Shown piece after piece: positions 17,620-24,694 of a stretch of 64,000 bases of DNA (position 1 is the first letter of the stretch; each line of letters starts with the position of its first letter). Location of the stretch: assembly GCA_031553035.1 (NCBI GenBank), contig JAVBLY010000005.1:124001-188000 (forward strand). Direction: 5' to 3'. The position numbers were made by a program, and so were the translations under genes. Origin of the DNA: JAVBLY01 sp031553035 (GTDB lineage Bacteria > Bacillota > Clostridia > Peptostreptococcales > Anaerovoracaceae). The notes beneath the pieces are model-generated. The model was not told the DNA's origin. It was given only the letters and a program-made list of their open reading frames with translations, and did no database searches.

Positions 17620-18016
17620 TATTGTATTAGACACGAATATTCTTGTTTCCGCCGCATTAAGAGCAAATAGTAATCCAAGAAAGATTTTGGACATTGTTAC
17701 TAAAAGACATTTGATCCCATATTACTCAGAAGAGATATTTAATGAATATGCAGAAGTATTAAACAGAGAGAAATTTTGTTTTAGTAAATGGGAAATTGAA
17801 ATACTATTAGATTACATAATCGATTATGGTATCTGTATTGTGCCGGTACGAAGCATTCATGCAATGGTAGATGAAAAAGACAGGATATTCTATGACACTG
17901 CCCGAACAGCAAATGCCATACTTATTACAGGAAACAAAAAGCATTTTCCTGACGAAGATTTTATTATGTCGCCATCAGTTTACTGTGAAAAATATTTAGT
18001 GGTGGAATATTTATAG
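17612..18016 (+). CDS. PIN-domain toxin
   Basis: 134 residues of the 'putative toxin component, PIN family' type. Acidic residues of the RNase site are visible: D in VLDTNILVSAAL, E in YSEEIFNEYAEVL, D-x-x-D in VDEKDRIFYDTARTANA and the later IL(I/V)TGNKKHFP segment. PIN toxins cleave RNA, often tRNA or rRNA. It overlaps the antitoxin and its stop overlaps the convergent GntR gene by 6 bp. Confidence 0.87.
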   Translation: MNSIVLDTNILVSAALRANSNPRKILDIVTKRHLIPYYSEEIFNEYAEVLNREKFCFSKWEIEILLDYIIDYGICIVPVRSIHAMVDEKDRIFYDTARTANAILITGNKKHFPDEDFIMSPSVYCEKYLVVEYL

Positions 18017-18667
18017 ATACCGCATTGCGGCATTATCTATATGATCACTCACAGCCTGCATGCCCGCATCCAGATCCTGCATTATAAATGCATTGAAAAT
18101 CCGAGAATGTTCTTCAAAGATAAGGTCCAGATCCTCGCTTTCAGTAGATCTGGTCTGAATACTGTGTTTTATGTAATAATTGTACAGGCTTAGAATGTTG
18201 ATGAGGGTACGGTTGTGGGTGGCCTCGTAGATTATATTATGAAAATTATTATTTATATCGCATAGCTTCTTTAGATCGCCCTGCTTAGTATAAAACTTCA
18301 TATATTCGAAGCATTTCTCAAGATTCTCAAGCTCGTCTTCATAGATACGCTCGATGGCCCATTTGATGGCCTGAAGCTCGTAAGTCTTTCGAAGTTCAAG
18401 AAGATCTTTCATGTCACCCATGCCAAAGCCGACCACGAAAGCACCTCGATTCGGGATAAGCTCGATCAGCCCTTCGGTTTCAAGATTCTTCAGGGCTTCT
18501 CTGACAGGAGTTCTGCTTACATCATACTTGTCGCATATTTCCTTTTCAGTGAGCTTGGATCCTGGAAGCAGTTTCTCGCCAAGAATATCTTCCCTCAGCC
18601 TTTCCACAAGACCGAGGGAGAGATTTACTGTTTTTTTACTGGTCGTGCTTTTTCTCTTTGTGACCAT
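18011..18667 (-). CDS. GntR family regulator, FCD type
   Basis: 218 residues. An N-terminal winged helix (LVERLREDILGEKLLPGSKLTE..ICDKYDVSRTPVREALKNLE) is followed by an all-helical FCD ligand domain with the metal-binding pattern (LELRKTYELQAIKWA, the NNNFHNIIYEATHN His motif, EEHSRIFNAF and the terminal DHI). FCD regulators bind carboxylic acids. It lies 6 bp downstream of aconitase with GGAGG before its ATG, so it is cotranscribed with the enzyme and probably senses citrate or another tricarboxylate. Confidence 0.88.
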   Translation of the reverse strand: MVTKRKSTTSKKTVNLSLGLVERLREDILGEKLLPGSKLTEKEICDKYDVSRTPVREALKNLETEGLIELIPNRGAFVVGFGMGDMKDLLELRKTYELQAIKWAIERIYEDELENLEKCFEYMKFYTKQGDLKKLCDINNNFHNIIYEATHNRTLINILSLYNYYIKHSIQTRSTESEDLDLIFEEHSRIFNAFIMQDLDAGMQAVSDHIDNAAMRYL

Positions 18668-18673
18668 TTTGTC

Positions 18674-20599
18674 TTAGTTGCCTCCGCGGATCATATTGAT
18701 CTTTCCGCCGGCAAGGATCATCTTTTTCTCCAGATCAGAGAATTCATTGTTCAGTCTGTATTCTTTGCCACTGTCAGCGTCGGTCGCTATAATTTCAGAA
18801 TTATTCAGCTGATTTTTGATGTCTTTTAAAATCAGTTTCTGGTCCAGCTTCATGTAGTCGTAATCGGATGCATTCACAAATGTCAGTGGCAGTATTCCGC
18901 TGTTGATGAGATTTGATCTGTGGATCCTTGCAAAACTTTTGGCTATGACAAATTTGATCCCTAGATAAAGAGGTGCGAGTGCGGCATGTTCTCTGCTTGA
19001 TCCCTGTCCGTAATTATCTCCGCCAACGATAACTCCATCCCCGGCATCTTTAGCCCTCTTCGCAAATTCGGGATCGATCTTTTCGAAACAGTAGTTTGCA
19101 AGATAAGGTATATTGGAGCGGTAGGGCAATAATCTTGAATCTGAGGGCATAATGTCGTCCGTTGTGATGTTGTCACCTGCATGAAGGACGATTTTTCCCA
19201 GCAGTTCATCGGCAATTGCTTTGTTCTGCGGGAAGGGTTTGATATTCGGTCCCATTTCCACGCCTGTATTTTCAGTATTTGTGCCTTCAGGATAAACCAC
19301 GAAAGCATCGTTCTTGGGGAACGTTTCTCCGGCAATACTTTCTAAAGACTCTCCTGATGTCATACCATCTGTAAGGACTCCCGTTACGGCTGAGATTGCT
19401 GCTGTCTCCGGACTTACAAGATAAACGTCGGCATCCAGAGTACCGCTTCTGCCCTTGAAGTTCCTGTTGAATGTTCTAAGTGACACGGCACCTGATTTAG
19501 GCGACTGACCCATTCCTATGCAGGGACCGCAGGCGTTTTCTATTACTCTTGCACCTGAATCGATGATGTCGCCGAGAGCTCCGTTCTTTGCAAGTTTTGA
19601 AAGGATCTTGCTTGATCCCGGCGATATTACAAGGCTGACTTCCGGGTTCACCTTTCTGCCTTTAAGTATCTTGGAAACTTTCATGAGGTCGGCGTAAGAA
19701 GAGTTAGTGCAGGAGCCGATGGCAACCTGATCCACCTTTATCTTTCCGATGCCCGCGATGTCTTTTACATTATCAGGGCTGTGAGGCATAGCAGCCAGCG
19801 GTGTAAGCTTATCAAGATCGACTTTGAGAGTCTCGTCATAAACCGCATTTGTATCTGCGTGAAGCTCAACATAATCTTCCTCGCGACCTTGTGATGTCAG
19901 ATACTCTTTTGTATTTTCGTCACTAGGGAAAACTGAAGTGGTAGCACCCAGCTCAGCACCCATGTTTGTGATCGTTGCTCTGTCTGTTACTGAAAGGGAA
20001 CCAACTCCGTCTCCGTAGTATTCGACTATCTTGCCAACTCCGCCTTTGACGGTAAGTTCCTTAAGAACATATAGGATGACATCCTTTGCGCTGACCCATG
20101 GTCTAAGTTTGCCGGTCAGTTCTACACCGATGACTTTGGGAGCAGTTAAGCTGTATGTTCCCTGAGCCATTGCCACAGCAACGTCCAGTCCTCCTGCACC
20201 GATCGCTATCATACCGAGACCGCCTCCGGTGGGCGTGTGGCTGTCCGAACCGATGAGAGTTTTTCCCGGCTTGCCGTAGTTTTCGAGGTGAAGCTGGTGG
20301 CATATACCGTTGCCCGGCTTTGAGAAAAGAACTCCGTGCCTCTTTGCTACGCTTTCGATGAATGCATGATCGTCTGCATTCTCAAAACCTGTTTGAAGTG
20401 TATTGTGATCTATATATGCAACCGACAGTTCTGTTTTGACCTTGTCTATATCCATAGCTTCAAGCTGAAGATATACCATGGTTCCCGTGCTGTCCTGGGT
20501 CAGGGTCTGATCGATTTTTACCGTAATTTCATTTCCCGGGGTGAGGTCGCCTTTCACAAGGTGATCCTGTAAGATTTTGTAAGCTAGTGTCTGTGCCAT
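18674..20599 (-). CDS. Aconitate hydratase
   Basis: 641 residues, the short mitochondrial-like type common in Clostridia. It isomerises citrate to isocitrate with a [4Fe-4S] cluster. Ligand cysteines are visible in GSCTNSSYADL (about C296) and ACGPCIGMGQ (about C357/C360); substrate motifs include GSDSHTPTGGGLGMIAIGAGG and, in the swivel domain, GGDNYGQGSSREHAALAP. ATG 20599 has AGGAGG 8 bases upstream. It heads a two-gene operon with the FCD regulator; no citrate synthase or isocitrate dehydrogenase is adjacent. Confidence 0.93.
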   Translation of the reverse strand: MAQTLAYKILQDHLVKGDLTPGNEITVKIDQTLTQDSTGTMVYLQLEAMDIDKVKTELSVAYIDHNTLQTGFENADDHAFIESVAKRHGVLFSKPGNGICHQLHLENYGKPGKTLIGSDSHTPTGGGLGMIAIGAGGLDVAVAMAQGTYSLTAPKVIGVELTGKLRPWVSAKDVILYVLKELTVKGGVGKIVEYYGDGVGSLSVTDRATITNMGAELGATTSVFPSDENTKEYLTSQGREEDYVELHADTNAVYDETLKVDLDKLTPLAAMPHSPDNVKDIAGIGKIKVDQVAIGSCTNSSYADLMKVSKILKGRKVNPEVSLVISPGSSKILSKLAKNGALGDIIDSGARVIENACGPCIGMGQSPKSGAVSLRTFNRNFKGRSGTLDADVYLVSPETAAISAVTGVLTDGMTSGESLESIAGETFPKNDAFVVYPEGTNTENTGVEMGPNIKPFPQNKAIADELLGKIVLHAGDNITTDDIMPSDSRLLPYRSNIPYLANYCFEKIDPEFAKRAKDAGDGVIVGGDNYGQGSSREHAALAPLYLGIKFVIAKSFARIHRSNLINSGILPLTFVNASDYDYMKLDQKLILKDIKNQLNNSEIIATDADSGKEYRLNNEFSDLEKKMILAGGKINMIRGGN

Positions 20600-20634
20600 A
20601 TTATTCCTCCTAATTCAACTGTATCATCTATAAG

Positions 20635-20664
20635 ATTATACATGAAAGTGTCGTGCCGGCACAA
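20635..20664 (-). promoter_or_regulatory. Aconitase promoter with overlapping palindrome
   Basis: Read on the minus strand: TTGTGC (20664-20659), an 18-bp spacer and TATAAT (20640-20635). The perfect palindrome GTGCCGGCAC (20653-20662) overlaps the -35 box and is a candidate operator for the GntR/FCD regulator encoded in the same operon. Confidence 0.5.
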
Positions 20665-20750
20665 GGAAAATGCCGAAAGATAATAACTTCTAATCCCCAT
20701 CGGTTTCTGATATACTGTTGGTCAGGTGTGGATATACGGAGGATGCAATT

Positions 20751-21473
20751 ATGCCCAATATGCCCAAATATATAGAAGTTTACAGGATGATAAAAAATGA
20801 TATTCGCGACGGAGTATATCAGCTCAATGATTTTTTGCCAAATGAAGGGGATCTTGAGAAAAAATACAATGTGAGCCGGACCACTGTTAGAAGTGCCATC
20901 GATCTTCTTCGAAATGACGGCATCGTTGAAGTTATGCAGGGCAGGGGCACTCAGGTCTGCCACAAACAGACCACACAGATATATAACAGGGTGACATCAT
21001 TCACTGAGACTCTCAAAAAAAGAGGCTTTGAAGTCACAAACAAGAATATGTCTATTGAAATAATCGAAGCAAATGAACAGCTCAGCGATGAACTGGAACT
21101 GACTCCGGGAGACAATGTAGCCAGGGTCCAGAGGCTTCAGCTTGCAGATGGCGAACCCATCGCCATTATGACAAATTTCATGCCCTACAGGTTTGTGCCG
21201 GAGATCGAAAAATATGCGGGAACATTCATTGCACTTTACCAGTTCATAGAAAAAACCTACGGCATTTCCGTGGAGAATACACTGGACAGGGTGACTGCCA
21301 CAAATTCTACTTTCCTTGAGGCCCAGACCCTCAATATCAAACCGGGAGATGCTCTTATTAATGTGAGGCGTATCTGCTACAGCAAAGGCATTGCAGTCAG
21401 TGTAGATTTTCTGAATATAATCGGCACCAAATACACTGTTGAACTTACCACCAGGGAAAGACTGAAATTATGA
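20751..21473 (+). CDS. GntR family regulator, HutC/UTRA type
   Basis: 240 residues from ATG 20751, which has CGGAGG 7 bases upstream; a TTG start at 20718 is less likely. Winged helix (IEVYRMIKNDIRDGVYQLND, SRTTVRSAIDLLRNDGIVEVMQGRGT), then a UTRA ligand domain (LELTPGDNVARVQRLQLADGEPIAIMTNF.. LNIKPGDALINVRRICYSKG). The gene overlaps deoC by 4 bp (ATGA), so it probably controls deoxyribose or nucleoside use. TATACT at 20711-20716 is a possible -10 box. Confidence 0.9.
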   Translation: MPNMPKYIEVYRMIKNDIRDGVYQLNDFLPNEGDLEKKYNVSRTTVRSAIDLLRNDGIVEVMQGRGTQVCHKQTTQIYNRVTSFTETLKKRGFEVTNKNMSIEIIEANEQLSDELELTPGDNVARVQRLQLADGEPIAIMTNFMPYRFVPEIEKYAGTFIALYQFIEKTYGISVENTLDRVTATNSTFLEAQTLNIKPGDALINVRRICYSKGIAVSVDFLNIIGTKYTVELTTRERLKL

Positions 21474-22123
21474 TGATAAACCAGCTTCTGGACATAAGCT
21501 GTGTCCAGGCCATCCACACTCAAGACGAAATCGATGACATGATCGAAACCGCAATCAAGTACGATGTTGCCTGTGCTTTTACCCTGCCCGGATTTACAGA
21601 ATATATTGTGAAAAATCTGAAACCGAAATCCAACGTTCATGTAGGCGGAGTAGTCGGTTTTCCTTCCGGCGGAGAAACCACGGAAATGAAGGTCATGCAG
21701 GCAGAAAATCTAAGAAATTTGGGCTGCGACGAGCTGGACATGGTCATGAATCTCACCGCATTCAGCTGCGGGAAGTATGATGATGTTCAAGGAGATATCG
21801 AAGGCGTTGTCAGAGCGGCAAGAGGAATACCTGTCAAAGTGATAATCGAAGCCCCAAGTCTTGCAGAAGATCAGATCGGAAAGGCAGTCGGGCTCTGTAT
21901 AGATTCCGGGGCGTCTTACATCAAGACCAGCACAGGATGGCAGGAAAAGAAAACCCAGGTCAGACATATCGAATTGATCAGCAGATACACAGATGACAAA
22001 ATAAAAATAAAAGCGGCAGGCGGAATCAGGGATCTTTCTACCATTGAATCCATGTATGAACTGGGCTGCACCCGGTTCGGCGTAAATATCAATACCGCCA
22101 AATCATTGCTCGATCCCAAATAG
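21470..22123 (+). CDS. deoC: Deoxyribose-phosphate aldolase
   Basis: 217 residues, class I aldolase that splits 2-deoxyribose-5-phosphate into glyceraldehyde-3-phosphate and acetaldehyde. The Schiff-base lysine lies in SGASYIKTSTGW and the proton-relay lysine in IKIKAAGGIRDL; VVGFPSGGETTEMKV and DELDMVMNL are also family motifs. The N-terminus (MMINQLLDISCVQAIHT) departs from the usual ..IDHTLL motif: the Asp is followed by ISC, so the enzyme is a divergent member and its exact aldehyde is not assured. Translationally coupled to the GntR gene. Confidence 0.85.
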   Translation: MMINQLLDISCVQAIHTQDEIDDMIETAIKYDVACAFTLPGFTEYIVKNLKPKSNVHVGGVVGFPSGGETTEMKVMQAENLRNLGCDELDMVMNLTAFSCGKYDDVQGDIEGVVRAARGIPVKVIIEAPSLAEDQIGKAVGLCIDSGASYIKTSTGWQEKKTQVRHIELISRYTDDKIKIKAAGGIRDLSTIESMYELGCTRFGVNINTAKSLLDPK

Positions 22124-22189
22124 AAAATATTTTTTTGATCGAAAAAGGTATCTAAAACATATCTTTTTTTAAATATATCTAAATACCTA

Positions 22190-22349
22190 TTGATAATCAT
22201 TGTCCTTTATGGTAATATTTGAAAAGTGTTACAGTTATTTAGTAAATTCTCTATTCACACCTATAACTAACACAAATAACATGTGGATAAAATTTACTAT
22301 ATCATAAAGGCTGCCTCAAAACTTACCGTTTGAGACAGCCTTCTTCTTT
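22190..22349 (+). ncRNA. Candidate small RNA under a Fur-like box
   Basis: A promoter-like TTGATA (22190-22195), 17-bp spacer, TAATAT (22213-22218) is overlapped by TGATAATCATTGTC, which resembles a 7-1-7 Fur box. No gene follows in this direction; instead the strong hairpin at 22307-22342 would end a transcript of about 120 nt. Within it TAGTAAATT (22240-22248) can pair with AATTTACTA (22291-22299). This is inferred from sequence signals only. The remainder of the 283-bp gap is AT-rich with nothing else recognised. Confidence 0.35.
22307..22345. terminator. Bidirectional terminator, CTGTCTCAAA family
   Basis: AAGGCTGCCTCAAA (22307-22320) pairs with TTTGAGACAGCCTT (22329-22342) with one mismatch (C-A); the loop is 8 nt. 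It lies between convergent transcripts (deoC side and the ABC permease). Confidence 0.85.
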
Positions 22350-22406
22350 GCTGTTTTTACATTTATTGGCAGGGTTCAATAACCGATGTCAGTGTAGCAA
22401 GATCGA

Positions 22407-23243
22407 TTATGCCAGATTCAGTTTGTTCTTTATAAAATACCTGGTAGTCAGGTAGAACAGTGCAATAACAACGAGATTCAGAATATTTATATACAGGAAT
22501 ATCTGTATCCCCATTGTATTTGTGAAATCCACTGCGCTTCCCATTGGTATACTGTCGCCGGCATACTCTTCCAGATTTGAGAACATGCCCGAAGCATAAA
22601 CGATGAATACGCTTATCAAACCGATTATCTGAGTTATCGTATAAAGGATCAGATATCCCAGAAAGCTGCCGAGCAGCCTGTTTTTAGTAAGGTTTGCACC
22701 TATAGCTATGGCTCCGTAAAATGTGAGTATGACGCATATGAAATATATTATCAATGTCACTACAAATCCTGCTATCCATGCTCCTATGTTGAATCCCATT
22801 GCCTGCATCTGGTCAAATGTCTGTGAAATGGTCTCGAAGAATTCAATTCTCACAGTCAAAATCAGGATGCTGATAAGTACGACCAGAAAACTAAGCAGGC
22901 TCCATACGACTGAAACTATCAGTTTGCTGAGGATCTGTGAATCGGCACTTACCGGCAGGGTGAACATCAGATATCCTTCATCACCCATAAGATTTTTATA
23001 AAATCTTGTGATTATCATCACTATGGTGATCACTGCCACAGCGATTATCAGTATCACATAACTGAACATAAAGAATCCGGAAATTACAGCTACGACGGTG
23101 CTGATGGCCGAGTTATCACTTGTTAAATTCTGCAGCGGATCAAGGCTCAGGTTGATTATGGTTACGACCATAAGTGCCGCATATAGCAGCAGGAACAGTC
23201 TGGAACTTGCCTTGAATTCATATTTCAATAATTTACCTAACAT
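22407..23243 (-). CDS. ABC transporter permease of a YtrA-type cluster
   Basis: 278 residues with about six hydrophobic helices (LFLLLYAALMVVTIINLSL, ISGFFMFSYVILIIAVAVITIVM, VVWSLLSFLVVLISILIL and others). The GDEGYLMFTLPVSA loop after helix 2 is typical of ABC-2-like permeases in GntR-ATPase-permease operons. It is probably the membrane half of an exporter acting on antimicrobial peptides or lipids; the substrate is unknown. It overlaps the ATPase gene by 7 bp. Confidence 0.8.
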   Translation of the reverse strand: MLGKLLKYEFKASSRLFLLLYAALMVVTIINLSLDPLQNLTSDNSAISTVVAVISGFFMFSYVILIIAVAVITIVMIITRFYKNLMGDEGYLMFTLPVSADSQILSKLIVSVVWSLLSFLVVLISILILTVRIEFFETISQTFDQMQAMGFNIGAWIAGFVVTLIIYFICVILTFYGAIAIGANLTKNRLLGSFLGYLILYTITQIIGLISVFIVYASGMFSNLEEYAGDSIPMGSAVDFTNTMGIQIFLYINILNLVVIALFYLTTRYFIKNKLNLA

Positions 23244-23935
23244 TTGAACACCTCCCTGAATACAGCGTCCACGCTTTTTCCTTCTTTTTCTCTGATGTCA
23301 TCAACGGTGGATGTTCTTTCGATCTGACCGTCTTTGATAAAAATAACGTCGTCCAGAACCTTCTCGATATCCTGAATGAGGTGGGTGCTGATAAGCACTG
23401 TTCCCTCCACATTGTAGTTTTTGATTATGGTATTCAATATCAGATCCCTTGCCGCCGGATCAACGCCGCCTATGGGCTCGTCAAGCAGATAAAGATGTGC
23501 CTTCCTGCTCATGACCAGTGCAAGCTGTACTTTTTCCTTGGTTCCCTTGCTGAGAGTTCTGAAAGTCGAACTTATATTGATGTTCATCGTCATCAGCATG
23601 TCTACGGCCTTTGCCTTGTCAAAGTCTTCATAAAAATCGTCAAACAGCTCCAGGCAGTCTTTGACCTTCATCCACTGGTCGAAGTAGTTCTTGTCGGGAA
23701 GATAGCTGACTACCTTCTTGGATTCTATGCCCGGTTTGTTGCCCTCGATGAGGATCTCTCCTCCGTTTGGTCTGATAAGACCGTTTGCCAGTTTGATAAG
23801 CGTTGTCTTGCCGCTTCCGTTTGGACCAAGAAGCCCTACGATTCTTCCCGAATCAAGGGAAAAGCTGATGTTGTCCAAAGCTCTAAGCTGCCCGAAATAC
23901 TTTGATATGTTCTTGCATTCCAGTATTCTGTTCAT
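23237..23935 (-). CDS. ABC transporter ATP-binding protein
   Basis: 232 residues: Walker A GLLGPNGSGKTTLIKLA, a signature-like LSKGTKEKVQLALVMSR (LSKGT in place of LSGGQ, usual for this exporter subfamily), Walker B LYLLDEPIGGVDPAARD and switch His in LISTHLI. It is the ATPase partner of the permease downstream and directly follows the GntR gene without a gap. Confidence 0.93.
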   Translation of the reverse strand: MNRILECKNISKYFGQLRALDNISFSLDSGRIVGLLGPNGSGKTTLIKLANGLIRPNGGEILIEGNKPGIESKKVVSYLPDKNYFDQWMKVKDCLELFDDFYEDFDKAKAVDMLMTMNINISSTFRTLSKGTKEKVQLALVMSRKAHLYLLDEPIGGVDPAARDLILNTIIKNYNVEGTVLISTHLIQDIEKVLDDVIFIKDGQIERTSTVDDIREKEGKSVDAVFREVFKC

Positions 23936-24304
23936 TTACTTTTCCTCCTTAAATGTATTTTCGATCATTGCTATGATTTCGATTTTTGTCAATCCCAGCT
24001 TTTTTATATTATCCAGGAACTGCCGGGTATGTTCCTTTGCTAGATCGTTTCGTAGTTTGTCTATCATTACCTTATCCTCTGTTACAAATCTTCCGCTGGT
24101 TCTCTCCGAATGTATCAGCCCCGATTCTTCAAGTTTTACAAGAGCCTTCTGCATTGTGTTGGGGTTTACTTCCGCATCCATTGCCAGATCTCTTACACTT
24201 GGGACCTGAGAACCGGGCGGGAATTCATTTGACAATATCCCCAGATTGATCTGCTCTACAAGCTGCAGATATATGGGTCTGTCGTCTGTAAATATCCAAT
24301 TCAC
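23936..24304 (-). CDS. GntR family regulator, YtrA type
   Basis: 122 residues from GTG 24304, chosen because AAGGAG stands 8 bases upstream and because VNWIF.DDRPIYLQLVEQI is the usual beginning of the YtrA subfamily; longer in-frame readings go into the mRNA leader. Winged helix (PPGSQVPSVRDLAMDAEVNP, NTMQKALVKLEESGLI) followed by a short C-terminal dimerisation helix pair, with no ligand domain. Such regulators repress their own ABC operon and are released by cell-envelope stress. The stop codon directly abuts the ATPase gene. Confidence 0.92.
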   Translation of the reverse strand: MNWIFTDDRPIYLQLVEQINLGILSNEFPPGSQVPSVRDLAMDAEVNPNTMQKALVKLEESGLIHSERTSGRFVTEDKVMIDKLRNDLAKEHTRQFLDNIKKLGLTKIEIIAMIENTFKEEK

Positions 24305-24447
24305 ATCTCTTCTCCTTCCTGCCCCGTAGGGCTTCTTGTGCCCTTTTGGGTATGACTTACCCAACGAGTTTAGCGAATTGTTGGTAAGTCCGTGTGCAAG
24401 AGTTTCCAAAATTTCTAATTTTTATGAAACTTGCTACTCTTACTGGT
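24305..24447 (-). other. Structured 5' leader of the YtrA-type operon
   Basis: From the promoter at 24477-24505 to GTG 24304 the transcript carries about 165 untranslated bases. On the minus strand GACTTACCAAC can pair with GTTGGGTAAGTC (around 24345-24390), followed by GCCC-TAC-GGGGC (around 24320-24332) close to the ribosome site. These could form attenuation or translation-control structures; no T-run was found. Confidence 0.4.
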
Positions 24448-24485
24448 TTGTATTATTGTACTAAGCGCTTAATACAATAATACAA
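24448..24485. promoter_or_regulatory. 38-bp palindromic operator of the YtrA-type GntR
   Basis: TTGTATTATTGTACTAAGC (24448-24466) is followed by its inverted partner GCTTAATACAATAATACAA (24467-24485), with a single mismatched pair and no spacer. It covers the -10 box of the operon promoter, as expected for repression. Confidence 0.8.
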
Positions 24486-24505
24486 CCATATGTTTTAATT
24501 GTCAA
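24477..24505 (-). promoter_or_regulatory. Promoter of the GntR-ABC operon
   Basis: On the minus strand: consensus TTGACA (24505-24500), 17-bp spacer, TATTAT (24482-24477). The -10 box lies inside the 38-bp palindrome. Confidence 0.8.
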
Positions 24506-24558
24506 TATGTTTTAAAAAATATCTATTATTACAAATCCATATTTTTATGTTTTAAATA

Positions 24559-24587
24559 TTGTAATCTGGTTATAACTACTATATAAT
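24559..24587 (+). promoter_or_regulatory. nrdJ promoter
   Basis: TTGTAA (24559-24564), 17-bp spacer, perfect TATAAT (24582-24587). Transcription would start near 24594, about 100 bases before ATG 24695. Confidence 0.75.
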
Positions 24588-24622
24588 GTTGCCACATCGA
24601 GATTAAGCACAATCTATTGTGT
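24576..24622 (+). promoter_or_regulatory. nrdR box: Tandem NrdR boxes
   Basis: Box 1 CTACTATATAATGTTG (24576-24591) covers the -10 box and matches the ACACWATATATWGTGT consensus at about 11 of 16 positions. Box 2 GCACAATCTATTGTGT (24607-24622) matches at 14 of 16. The boxes are separated by 15 bp, so centres are 31 bp apart, which is the spacing known for NrdR. The ATP/dATP-sensing repressor NrdR, encoded elsewhere, should repress nrdJ from here. Confidence 0.8.
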
Positions 24623-24694
24623 GAATCAAATAACAGGCAACACCGCAGAAATGATGGAGACTAGGCGTTCCTAAGACAGAAAGAGGTTAATTAA

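Noticed and set aside
24305..24409. Longer GntR reading from TTG 24409
   Set aside because: The extra 35 residues do not match the family start; GTG 24304 has AAGGAG and begins the conserved NWIF motif.
24587..24680. Cobalamin or other riboswitch upstream of the B12-dependent nrdJ
   Set aside because: No B12-box or GCCACTG core is present; the GTTGCC/GGCAAC stem would begin upstream of the predicted start site, and the visible hairpin is better explained as an NrdR box.
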